A stretch of 64,000 bases of DNA from assembly GCF_019924045.1 (NCBI RefSeq), contig NZ_JAHXBN010000018.1, forward strand, positions 62,001 through 126,000, in the 5' to 3' direction. Origin of the DNA: Dyadobacter fermentans. Lineage in GTDB: Bacteria > Bacteroidota > Bacteroidia > Cytophagales > Spirosomataceae. How positions within the stretch are numbered: position 1 is the first letter of the stretch; each line of letters starts with the position of its first letter. Positions 1 through 9,000 of this stretch are shown here, piece by piece. The notes under the pieces were generated by a model. It made no database searches. It was given only the letters and a program-made list of their open reading frames with translations, and was not told the DNA's origin. The position numbers were made by a program, and so were the translations under genes.

Positions 1-1076
1 TCGATGAAGTTGGTGTTGGTGATGGTCGGATTACTTCCCTGGTTCGCCATTCCACCTCCCGCATCGGACGTATTGCCGGTGAACCTGCAATCCATGAAGG
101 AGGAATTGGACTGAACGTTGCCCACTCCTCCCCCGAAGGAAGACGAGGTATTTTCTGAAAACACACACTCATTGAACTTGGGACCCGCGGTATAATTACC
201 CGCACCACCACCGGTTTCAGCCGTATTGGAATGGAATGTGCAATGGGTGAACACCGGCTCCGAAGCTGAGCCAAAAACCAGCGTTCCACCGCCCAAAACT
301 CCTGTATTCCGGTAAAACAAGCTGTTTTTTACTGACAATGACGAGTTAGCCAAGTACATTCCGCCCCCTGCCGACGACATGACGAACTGCCCGTTTACTC
401 CAAATGGATCCGCCATACTTTCGTCGGCATTGCCGCCGGAAATCGTAAAACCATCGATGCTTCCCATCCCGACTATCCCACCCGCCAGTACCACGTGATG
501 TACATTTTCTGCATGATTTTCGAAATTGTCGGGACTATCATTTCCGGACAGGTCGCCGCTCAACAGGGTACCCTGGCCGGGCGTCGCTACGTTGGGAAGT
601 ATGCGCTCATCGTCGAGATCTTCAATTCCGGCAGCCGGGTCAAACCCGCCATAAAGCTGTACGTCGCGCACCATGACGAACCCATTGTTTCTGCCGCCAT
701 CGGTGGTATAATACCGGTCGTCGATATGATATGCCGGCAGATATTTCCCTTTGGCAACGAAAATACGCAGGGGATTCGCGCTGCTCCAACCGTGGTCGCC
801 TGCGGCATATTCTTCCCGGGCCCATTTGAGCGCGTCTGCCAGTTGCGGAACTGCATTGCCCCATGAATCCCCCGCGCCGGTGTAGCCTCCGGTCCCGGTG
901 TTCACGTTGATATCGACATACAGAATGTTGTTGCCGTCGGGCGAGATCCCTTGCGTCCAGGCAGTTGTGGGAACAAAAGTTATTCCCTGCAAGCACCAGA
1001 GAATAGTCCAGAAGGCCCGGCGACCGTTCGACGAACGACCGCAGCCTATCGATATAATTTGTAGAAGTTTTTCCAT
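1..1076 (-). CDS. Secreted beta-helix surface protein (choice-of-anchor Q / pectate-lyase-like), 3' end beyond window
   Basis: The frame read leftwards from an ATG at 1076 stays open to the window edge, giving about 358 residues of an incomplete protein. The first ~42 residues look like a signal peptide (basic RR pair, then a hydrophobic stretch ending TAWTQG). The mature part begins ILYVDINVNTGTG, followed by the G-x-W-x-N-A-V-P-x-L-x-x-A-L pattern that opens many choice-of-anchor Q and right-handed beta-helix proteins. A later region repeats short rungs: GFTISGGNAD, SLFYRNTGVLGGG, TFHSNTAETGGG, VFSENTSSSFGGG, RFTGNTSDAGGG, each with an F-x-x-N-T-[G/A/S] turn. Such proteins in Bacteroidota usually end in a T9SS sorting domain, which would lie outside this window. 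It sits 59 bp downstream of the response regulator on the same strand, so it could be transcribed with it. Substrate or ligand unknown. Confidence 0.8.
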   Translation of the reverse strand, partial: MEKLLQIISIGCGRSSNGRRAFWTILWCLQGITFVPTTAWTQGISPDGNNILYVDINVNTGTGGYTGAGDSWGNAVPQLADALKWAREEYAAGDHGWSSANPLRIFVAKGKYLPAYHIDDRYYTTDGGRNNGFVMVRDVQLYGGFDPAAGIEDLDDERILPNVATPGQGTLLSGDLSGNDSPDNFENHAENVHHVVLAGGIVGMGSIDGFTISGGNADESMADPFGVNGQFVMSSAGGGMYLANSSLSVKNSLFYRNTGVLGGGTLVFGSASEPVFTHCTFHSNTAETGGGAGNYTAGPKFNECVFSENTSSSFGGGVGNVQSNSSFMDCRFTGNTSDAGGGMANQGSNPTITNTNFI

Positions 1077-1135
1077 AGCATCGCAAAGTGAATCAATTCG
1101 CGATTGCCAGGGTATCCCTCTTTTGGGGGGGTGGG

Positions 1136-1756
1136 TTATTTGTATTTTCGGCTGATTAGCGCGTGCCGGCTATTTACCTGAAGTTTATCATAAATATTCT
1201 TGATGTGGTACTTAACGGTTTCCAGGGAAATATCCATCCGAATAGCCACTTCCTTGTTGGTAAGGCCCTCTTCAATCGCCAGGACGATTTGCGACTCCCG
1301 GGGCGTCAGATTGTCCGACAGCTGGCTTGCATTTTTGGGATTGAAATATTCCACTACCTTTCGTGCAATGCCGGGCGACATGGGCGCACCTCCCTCATAC
1401 AGAGATGTTACCGCCTCCTTAATCTGTGGCAGCGGAGTTTGTTTCAGCAAATAACCTGTCGCCCCATTACACAATGCCTGGAAAATCCGGCTGGCATCGT
1501 CATACACGGTGAGCATCATCACAGCGCATTTCGGCGCCCGCCGTTTGATACGAGGAATACCCTTAATGCCCGACTCGCCCGGCAAGCCGATATCGGACAA
1601 GACGATATCGAGGAAGATCGCATCGTCCCAATGCTCAAAAAATGACTCTACCGACGGTGCCGATAACAAAACGGAAATACCCGGCTGGTTTCCTAAATAT
1701 TGGCCCAGCATGCTCCTGATCTCATCGTCGTCTTCAATAATGCCCAGTCGTATCAT
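1136..1756 (-). CDS. NarL/FixJ-type (LuxR HTH) response regulator
   Basis: A 206-residue response regulator with two domains. The receiver (about residues 1-120) has the acidic cluster E8-D11, the phospho-accepting aspartate D55 in LSDIGLPG, the switch threonine T83 in MMLTVYDD and the conserved lysine K105 in GYLLKQ. The C-terminal LuxR-type HTH (about 148-203) reads LTPRESQIVLAIEEGLTNKE followed by a recognition helix around SLETVKYHI. Its start lies 30 bp after the stop of the histidine kinase, so the two are almost certainly co-transcribed and form a cognate pair. Targets cannot be read from the sequence; the beta-helix protein immediately downstream is the obvious candidate. Start ATG at 1756 is the only sensible one. 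Confidence 0.93.
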   Translation of the reverse strand: MIRLGIIEDDDEIRSMLGQYLGNQPGISVLLSAPSVESFFEHWDDAIFLDIVLSDIGLPGESGIKGIPRIKRRAPKCAVMMLTVYDDASRIFQALCNGATGYLLKQTPLPQIKEAVTSLYEGGAPMSPGIARKVVEYFNPKNASQLSDNLTPRESQIVLAIEEGLTNKEVAIRMDISLETVKYHIKNIYDKLQVNSRHALISRKYK

Positions 1757-1786
1757 TACACAAATTTAGGCCGTGCCCATTTCAGT

Positions 1787-4700
1787 TTACATCCCCCTTT
1801 TGGGTGGTATCTCGAAAACAATGCAAAAAATGCTTCCTTCATCGTTCACCGAAAGCTTTCCCCCGATTTTCCCCGCACGCAGTTCCATATTTTCCAGCCC
1901 TCTCCCTCCTTGCCGGTCGCCCGGGGTGGCTGACTTCCGCACATAACTATTAGAGACAACCAGCCTGATAAACGGCTCAGTATGCAATGAAATCAGGATT
2001 TCGGCCCCGTCGCTATATTTGATAGCATTGATTAAAGCTTCCTTAAAAATCAAAAAGAGGTTCTGCCTGACGGCCTGGGAAACTTTGCCTGACACTACTT
2101 CCGCGCCTTCTTCAAAGCGGTAGGTAAAATCCAGCTCTTCCCTGAGCCGGTACAGATAGTCCTTCATTCTGATCACCAGATCTTTCATGGTATCAAACCG
2201 CGAGTCGATAGACCATACCATGTCACTCATTGTCAAAAGGGCCTGCTTGCTCGTATCGGCGATCAGTTCCAATTGCCTACCCTGCCGCTCTGCTCCTTCC
2301 TGACGACCGCCCACCGGATTGCCGGCCACCGGACTGCCGGCCACCGGATTGCCGGCCAACGAGCTTGCCTGGAAAAATATCCTCGTCAGCGAGCTACCCA
2401 CCTCATCATGAAGGTCGGCCGCAATGCGGTTACGTATATCCTGCTCGCGGCGAATCTTTGCGATGCGGGTGCGGTACCATAGCACTACAATTGCAACGGC
2501 GCACAAGCCGAGCAGCCCCCGGAACCACCAGGTCTGCGAAAAATGTGGCTTTTTGATAACCTTCACTATATCCTGCTTGCTCTCCAAGCCGAAGCTCCGG
2601 GTCCGCAAGTTAAGTTTATACTCCCCCGGCGACGGCTCAATGAGTGAAATAAACTGCCCGCGGATAAGCGGTTCCCAATCGCCTTCATTCAAGGAGTATG
2701 TAACCCGACTATTCGCGCGATAGTTGCCGGGCGTGCCCACATACAAGGCGGTCAGGCTTTGGTTGTGATCGAGCGACAGCTGCTTTTGGCCGCGGTAAGG
2801 CCAGGTATAATCCCTGGCCCTCTGCCCTGCTTTGCCCGTTGAAGTATGAATTTCGGTCACATAGCTTTCCAACTGATCATTCTTATTGAACCAATCCTGG
2901 TTCATATCCAAAACGGTATAACCCGTTAACCCTCCCACATATACGCGTTTGCGCACCTTATCCACAAATGAGGCACCCGAATTGAATTCCGACTGACTCA
3001 GCCCCTCCTCCATACCAATGCGTCGGACACGTTGCTGCGCATCCACGAGGTTCAGTCCGTCGGCGGTACCGAGAACCATCACCCCATCAATCCGTTCCAG
3101 GCTGTAAACGAGGTTATTGCTGAGACCATTTTCTGTGGTTAAATGCTGTATCTCGCGGCCATTCCCGTCCATCGTCACCAACCCTGCCCCCTGCGTAGCG
3201 ACCCATAGCTTATTGCCATCGACGATGACTTTGTAGACACCCGTATTGCCAGCCTTCGGGTACTTTTTTGATAGCTTTCCGTAATTTAATTCAAAAAGCC
3301 CCAGATTGGTACTGAGGAGCAAGTGGTTTTCGGACAGCAGTTGAATGTGCCTGATCTGCAAGTCGAGTGCGTGTGGGGAGCCGCTGGCGAGTTCGAAGCG
3401 GTCGAGCTCCCGGCTCTTTTTATTCAGCAGCCAGAGCCCGTTCATTCCGCCGATGAGAAAATTGTTTGCAGTCTCGGCCAGGCACATGACGTAAATCGGG
3501 AGGTGTGCCAGGTACTTTGCCCGCGCATTTGGTGAAAGACTATATTTTAAGGGTTCAATCCTTCGCTCCCGTCTGTTGAACACTTTTAAAAATCCTCCTT
3601 CCGTCCCTACCAGCAGGTCGTTCTCATTCATAGGTAATACCGTGTAGGCATGCTTCAACTCGGGAAACACAAACGCCTTTCCACCAGCCTCCATATACCC
3701 GGCCCCGCTATATGTGCCGTAGAAGAGCGAGCCGTCCGGATAACCGTAAATGCCCCGTACGCTGGTATTAGGCCCGGCATTCGTCATGCTCAGCTCCGAG
3801 AGCCCTTTTGTCCTAGGATAAGCGACAAATATCCCCTCTTCCGTTCCGAGCAAAATTTCGGTTTTTGTGATCTGCACAGCTACGGTCCTGAACTTGCGTT
3901 GGGACGGGATTTTCAACCTCTGTCGCAAGTGTAACGCAGGATTCATCACACACAAAACATCGTCCTCCGCGTAAACATGCATATCGCTGCCTTCTGCCAG
4001 GACGAAATATTTGTCGGCCGACAGTTCAAATCCCCGCGGCCGCATTTGCCGTCCAAAGCCTTCATCCAAACGGATATTCACAGTACCGGGAACATCCACA
4101 AACAGCGTATCCGTGTAGCCTATCAACGTTCTTACGTAGCTATCTTCACCCGGCAGTTTCGTGATTTGCGTGCTGTATCCCCTGGCGGGATCGATAGACA
4201 GCAGGCTACCGCCAGTGGTGCCAATCCATATCTTATTTTTCCAGACAGTGGCACCCCTGGGTGACAATTTGTTGCTGGACTTTTTGCCCAGCTCGAACAG
4301 ATCGTTCACACGAAAAAACTGGTTCCCTTTTACCAGCAGCAAATGACCGTTTTCGTAGGCTATCAAGATGGTCGAATCTGCCAGCTCCGTAATCGAATAC
4401 ACCGCGCGGTCCTGAATTGGCGGAAGCTGGGCCGAAGCGACGGAATGCACCTTCCAGGTCTTCAGATCGAGGTAACTCAGGTGAGCATTGCCAGTCATCC
4501 ACAGCCTGTCGTAACGATCGATGAGGATGTGCTGCGGCATGTCGGTCGTACGCACCTGGTCTGCAATGGTTTTCAGGATATCGAGCGACCGATAGCCATC
4601 GTACCGGTATATTTCACCATTGGTCAGAAACCACACGAACCCTTTGCTATCCGTCGCTACATCTTTGATCAGCACCTCATCCCGGTCGGGAAAAAGTTTA

Positions 4701-4810
4701 AGTTTGGTAATCACGTAGTCCTGCGCGATGGCCGGTTTAAACAAACTTTCCAGCGACAATCCGAGAAAAAAGACAGCCGAACGCAGCCACTTTACGCAGA
4801 AAATACTCAT
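1787..4810 (-). CDS. Sensor histidine kinase with periplasmic beta-propeller, Y_Y_Y domain and HisKA_3 core
   Basis: About 1007 residues from the ATG at 4810, which directly precedes a signal peptide (MSIFCVKWLRSAVFFLGLSL, ending KPAIAQ). The frame is open 32 codons further up to an ATG at 4906, but that extension would bury the signal sequence. The long periplasmic part resembles two-component regulator propellers (repeated blades such as GLSNNLVYSLERIDG and GLSQSEFNSGA) followed by a Y_Y_Y domain. One membrane helix lies near residues 762-780 (LLGLCAVAIVVLW). The cytoplasmic part has a HisKA_3 dimerisation helix with phospho-acceptor H801 (AADLHDEVGSSL) and a HATPase domain with N box (KEALINAIKYSD) and GRGLENM. 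Between these lies an unusual tandem AGNPV insertion (see 2312-2356). By analogy with hybrid sensors it probably detects glycan breakdown products; the ligand is not visible. Confidence 0.92.
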   Translation of the reverse strand: MSIFCVKWLRSAVFFLGLSLESLFKPAIAQDYVITKLKLFPDRDEVLIKDVATDSKGFVWFLTNGEIYRYDGYRSLDILKTIADQVRTTDMPQHILIDRYDRLWMTGNAHLSYLDLKTWKVHSVASAQLPPIQDRAVYSITELADSTILIAYENGHLLLVKGNQFFRVNDLFELGKKSSNKLSPRGATVWKNKIWIGTTGGSLLSIDPARGYSTQITKLPGEDSYVRTLIGYTDTLFVDVPGTVNIRLDEGFGRQMRPRGFELSADKYFVLAEGSDMHVYAEDDVLCVMNPALHLRQRLKIPSQRKFRTVAVQITKTEILLGTEEGIFVAYPRTKGLSELSMTNAGPNTSVRGIYGYPDGSLFYGTYSGAGYMEAGGKAFVFPELKHAYTVLPMNENDLLVGTEGGFLKVFNRRERRIEPLKYSLSPNARAKYLAHLPIYVMCLAETANNFLIGGMNGLWLLNKKSRELDRFELASGSPHALDLQIRHIQLLSENHLLLSTNLGLFELNYGKLSKKYPKAGNTGVYKVIVDGNKLWVATQGAGLVTMDGNGREIQHLTTENGLSNNLVYSLERIDGVMVLGTADGLNLVDAQQRVRRIGMEEGLSQSEFNSGASFVDKVRKRVYVGGLTGYTVLDMNQDWFNKNDQLESYVTEIHTSTGKAGQRARDYTWPYRGQKQLSLDHNQSLTALYVGTPGNYRANSRVTYSLNEGDWEPLIRGQFISLIEPSPGEYKLNLRTRSFGLESKQDIVKVIKKPHFSQTWWFRGLLGLCAVAIVVLWYRTRIAKIRREQDIRNRIAADLHDEVGSSLTRIFFQASSLAGNPVAGSPVAGNPVGGRQEGAERQGRQLELIADTSKQALLTMSDMVWSIDSRFDTMKDLVIRMKDYLYRLREELDFTYRFEEGAEVVSGKVSQAVRQNLFLIFKEALINAIKYSDGAEILISLHTEPFIRLVVSNSYVRKSATPGDRQGGRGLENMELRAGKIGGKLSVNDEGSIFCIVFEIPPKRGM
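2312..2356 (-). repeat. In-frame 15-bp tandem repeat (3 units) inside histidine-kinase gene
   Basis: Three consecutive 15-bp units (2342-2356, 2327-2341, 2312-2326) encode A-G-N-P-V, A-G-S-P-V, A-G-N-P-V, residues 819-833 of the kinase. A partial fourth copy follows as GG. The units differ from each other at one base, so the array is recent or still unstable. It starts 18 residues after the phospho-histidine, at the end of the first dimerisation helix. Confidence 0.95.
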
Positions 4811-5176
4811 AAACAGATCAAGCGTGTAATTGTAACCCGCGGTTAATCTATAAAATTCCGGCAACTTTCGGGCATTAGTGAGGATATTCAATGACGATTT
4901 CAGCAATACCGGCAGCTAAAACCGTGGACAACAGAGAAAATGCTGAAAGTACTTTGAACGTTGCTTTCCCCGCCCAGTTAAGTTGTTTCGTATTCAAGTT
5001 AGGATGATGCTTCGCCTGGCCCAATTGCAAAAAGTAACTACACCGATCATTCCAATAGTTGAGGCTTGGCAGGCTGTAATTTTCATAACACAATTGATTG
5101 CGGCAGGGCACTGGAATTCTCATTAGGAAATTCCTAACTTCAACAAGAAGACCGTGTTTGGAGTAAAGTAGATTGT
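4811..5176. other. Intergenic region between divergent histidine kinase and hydrolase genes
   Basis: This 366-bp stretch separates the starts of two divergent genes and so must hold promoters for both, but I found no convincing -33/-7 pair of the TTTG...TAnnTTTG type. An 82-codon minus-strand open frame (4875-5123) lies inside it, with one hydrophobic stretch near its end and no recognisable family; I do not call it a gene. Confidence 0.5.
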
Positions 5177-6016
5177 ATGCGAGCCATTATCACACTTCTG
5201 ATTATTACGGGCTTGGCGCCATCCGTATTGGGACAGGACGGGTTTGTGGCCGGCAGTCCTCAATTGGCCTACTGGAAGCTTGGCGGTCATTTGGAAACAG
5301 TAATCGTCTTGCACGGCGGCCCGGCGGTACAGCACGAATACCTTCGTCCCGAATTCGACCTGCTGAACAGGTTTTGTTCGGTTATTTACTATGACCAGCG
5401 TGGCTGTGGACGCAGCCAGCAGGCGGCATCCTACGAATGGCAGGAACATGTCCGGGACTTACAGCGGGTCAAACGGGCACTTTCTCCAAAGAAAAAAGTT
5501 TTTCTGGCAGGATCTTCCTGGGGAAGTACGCTTGCGATAATCTACGCGTACATGCATCCGGAAGACGTGAAGGGGATCATACTCACCGGAACGTATAAGT
5601 GGGAAGGGAAAAACACAGAATATATCAGAATTGCCTTTCCACCTACCGTTCACTCCCACAAGCAGTCTCTTAGTGAAAAAGGTATTCTGCAAAGAACCAA
5701 TGTGGATGGATCTGTTTCAGAAGTCCCCATCACTATCTGGAAAGAAACCGAAATGTATACAGAAGCGCCTGCTTTCGAAACAAGGGCCAGTGTTATCTCC
5801 GCACCTACTTTAGATAGCCTGCGTAATATTCATGCCCCTATCCTGCTTTTCGGGGGCGGTGCGCATTGCCGGATCGACTATTCAGAAGAGCTCATGGCTA
5901 TCTTCCCCCACGCCGAATTATGCACGATCGAAGAGGCATGCCATGATCCCTGGATGAGCGCTCCTGAGCGCTTCGCTACGACTTGTGAAAAGTTTGTAGC
6001 TAAGAATAAGCATTAA
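5177..6016 (+). CDS. Secreted alpha/beta hydrolase, proline-iminopeptidase-like
   Basis: A 279-residue alpha/beta hydrolase with a cleavable signal peptide (MRAIITLLIITGLAPSVLGQ, cleavage after residue 19 or 20). The oxyanion-hole motif HGGP is at 46-49, a DQRGCGRS motif at 73-80 as in prolyl iminopeptidases, and the nucleophile elbow GSSWGS at 112-117 with S114 as catalytic serine. The likely acid is the Asp in HCRIDYS and the histidine is in EACHDPW near the C-terminus. The motif set fits the S33 peptidase/PIP group, but the cap region is short, so an esterase activity is equally possible. It stands alone on the plus strand and ends in a strong bidirectional terminator whose left arm contains its stop codon. 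Confidence 0.85.
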   Translation: MRAIITLLIITGLAPSVLGQDGFVAGSPQLAYWKLGGHLETVIVLHGGPAVQHEYLRPEFDLLNRFCSVIYYDQRGCGRSQQAASYEWQEHVRDLQRVKRALSPKKKVFLAGSSWGSTLAIIYAYMHPEDVKGIILTGTYKWEGKNTEYIRIAFPPTVHSHKQSLSEKGILQRTNVDGSVSEVPITIWKETEMYTEAPAFETRASVISAPTLDSLRNIHAPILLFGGGAHCRIDYSEELMAIFPHAELCTIEEACHDPWMSAPERFATTCEKFVAKNKH

Positions 6017-6060
6017 TGCAAACGAGGCTGCCTCAATGAGACAGCCTCGTTTGCATTAAT
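6012..6060. terminator. Bidirectional intrinsic terminator
   Basis: Perfect 19-bp inverted repeat (6012-6030 and 6042-6060) with an 11-nt loop and a G+C-rich inner stem (GAGGCTG/CAGCCTC). Outer A/T pairs supply a U-rich tract in either direction. It sits between the convergent genes ending at 6016 and 6082 and overlaps the stop codon of the first. Confidence 0.9.
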
Positions 6061-6081
6061 CTTATATTCGAATGCGGCTCT

Positions 6082-9000
6082 TTACTTTCTGACCGCCACT
6101 TTATGTGACAACTCGGAACCGTCGGCATGCTTTGTTACGAGCACATACATGCCCGGAGCTATGTTTCTCAGATCGATTTCCGTTTGCGCCTTGCCTGCAC
6201 TGTAAATGGCCGTTCCGCTGGCGGTTACCAGTCTGATGCCGGTGATCGCGTTTTGCGAGTTCGAACGGATGAACAGGCGCTCGCTCGCGGGATTCGGGTA
6301 GATAGAAACACATTCCTCGACATTTTCTGCCATTTCAGCAGCCATGCGTAGGCTGGACGCCATTTCCTGTGGTGCCGGAGAAACGCTTTTTCCGGATACC
6401 AATGTGGAAGGGTAACGCCACGGGCCATACATCTGGCCGGTGATTGCTAGCACCGGATCGAATTTCACCCGCGCCCTTACTTTCGTACCTGCCGAAAGTT
6501 TGGTTACCGACGCGTTAAATTTCTTTTCTGACATACCCTCAGGCCCGAAGTCTTCATAGGCCGGCATTGATCCAGTGTACTGCACGCTGTTCGCGATGGA
6601 TGTATTCCCAACCTTCGAGAAAGGCTGCGCAGGCATTTTAGTTTCCCAAACTACCTTGCCTTTATTCCTTCCCAGAAAGGAGTGAAAGATAAGATTCAAA
6701 TCGAAAGTCGTTTCTGCATCCTGGCCAGGGTGAGCTGGTGCGTAGGGTGTGAGTGTGCCGGCATTGTAAAGGGTAAGGTTAGCCCGTCTCGCCAACAACG
6801 ATTCATTCTGCGCAGTGAATTCTCCACCACCAAAATAGGTGCGAACGCGTCCGGCATCCTGGGCAGTCGGTGCATCGTATCCGGGTATGCCAACAATAAT
6901 ATCTGAAAATCCGTCGCCGTTCACATCACCCGCGCCCGATACCGAAGTGCCCATTTGGTCCATTACAACGGCGCCGGCTGCTACCCAGCCGGTAACCGTG
7001 CCGGGCCCGTTCGCTCCGGGATAGTTGCCCGGGATGACAGTAAAACGGCCAATCTTTAACTGCATGTACGAGTAGTCTGGCGAACCTACGATCAGGTCAC
7101 TGTAACCATCGCCGTTAAGATCCCCTGCGCCGGATACCGATGTTCCAAAACCCGTATCGCTTAGTGAGCCGTAATGGAATTGTTTATACGTCTCTTGTAA
7201 CCCGGCCGGTTGACCGAGGTATACCGCGATAGCACCCGATTTTGAAATTTCCCAGCCCGGGATACCCACCACGGCATCGAAAAAACCATCTCCGTTCACA
7301 TCGCCTGCAGCTGCCACAGAAGTGCCGAAACGAGTGTTGCTATATTCAGATTTAAGGAAGGTAGTAGAATTGTCGACGCCGCTGGCAGATCCGTAATAAA
7401 CCCAGGCAGCACCCGCTTCCACCGCCGGAGTATTCGTTGTAGGTGCCCCTACGATCAGGTCGTCGAATCCGTCGCCGTTGGTATCACCCAAGCCTGCCAC
7501 CGCAGCACCCATGCTGGCATTATTGCTTTTGCCCGGCAGGATTTTGGGGGTAGTGATCAAACCTGTTGGTGCACCGTAATACACGAATGCGGCCCCTCGT
7601 ACTTCATTGTCGACCTTGTATTTTGGTGCGCCGATCACAATATCGGCATAATGATCGCCATTCAGATCGGTGGCGCTGGAAACCGCAGCGCCGAACAATG
7701 AACCATTGGATGGTTCTGTCAGCGTCACGTAATTGATGGTGTTGAGGCCGGCTGGCGTACCATAGTAAATCCTTACTTCGCCTCCGTTTCCTGTGTTCGT
7801 ATAGTTAGGATTACCAATCATGATATCCGCATAGCCGTCACCATTGATATCGCCTGCGCCTGCGACCGTGCGACCAAACGCGATGATCGTTTTTTCTGAA
7901 AACCAGGCCTCGTGAATTCCGTATGTTGAACCGTAAACAATCCAGGTTCTGCCCGGTGCAGCTGGATCGGTCCCCGGTGCGCTGATCAGTACGTCGTCGA
8001 ACCCGTCGCCATTGATATCACCGGCGTCGGCCACTACCGACCCGAATCGCCTCGAAGCCGCCGAATCTGCCAGCCAGTTTCCGGCAGTCTCATTGCCAGG
8101 CAAACCACCTCCATGGTAAATCAGAGCGACACCTTCGTCGGTTTGTCCGTTGTCGTACGTATATGAGCCTATGATCAAATCGCTATAACCGTCACCGTTC
8201 ACGTCACCTGCCGGAGCAAGCGCTGAGCCCAGCCAGGCATCTTGCTGCTGGCCTGTAATCATTACATCGGACCAGTTGAAGTTCTCGGATATACCACCAT
8301 AATAGATAAATGCTCCACCTTCGTTGGCTTTCTCGTTGTCGTAATATCGCGCACCGACCATAAAATCGGAGAAGCCGTCGCCGTTCACGTCGCCAGCTCC
8401 TGCCACAGCCCATCCAAACTGAGCTTCCCGCTGTGGCAGCGTGATCATCGTTCTACCTGATACAGGCATTTGCGAAGACGCTGTCCCGAAATACAGAAAC
8501 GCCGCACCCTGGTTCACTTGCGTGCTATCATATAAGTATGCACCTACAATGATATCGGCGACCTGATCGCCGTTGACGTCCCCTGCCGCAGCAAGCGAGT
8601 GCCCGAAGCGTGCGTCGACCTGGTTGGATTCCAGCCGCAGGGGATTGTCTTTAATCAACCCCGAAGCGCTTCCTTTATAAATAAAAACGGCACCTTCATA
8701 TGCCTGCCCGTTCGAGTACAGCCGAGCGCCGACCATCACATCCGAATAACCGTCGCCGGTTAAATCACCGGCCGACGCCACCGAGTAGCCCATCATGGCA
8801 CCCGCCTGGTTGGCTTCCAGCGTTACCGCACCTGCGCCCACACTGGCTGCATTGCCGTAATAAAGGAAAGCTGCGCCCTCGTTCAACTGTCCATTGTCGT
8901 ACCGATGCGCGCCAACAAGGATATCGCTGCGCCCATCGCCATTGACATCCCCGGCCATCGCCACGGAAATACCGAAGTTGGCCTCTATCTGGTTAATTTC

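Noticed and set aside
1761..1768. TAAATTTG on the minus strand, a perfect TAnnTTTG, 5 bp before the response-regulator ATG
   Set aside because: No -33 element at the right spacing, and transcription would start inside the gene. It also sits between co-transcribed genes. Probably chance.
4875..5123. 82-codon minus-strand open frame upstream of the histidine kinase
   Set aside because: One hydrophobic stretch but no family resemblance, and no supporting context. I prefer to treat the stretch as a divergent promoter region.
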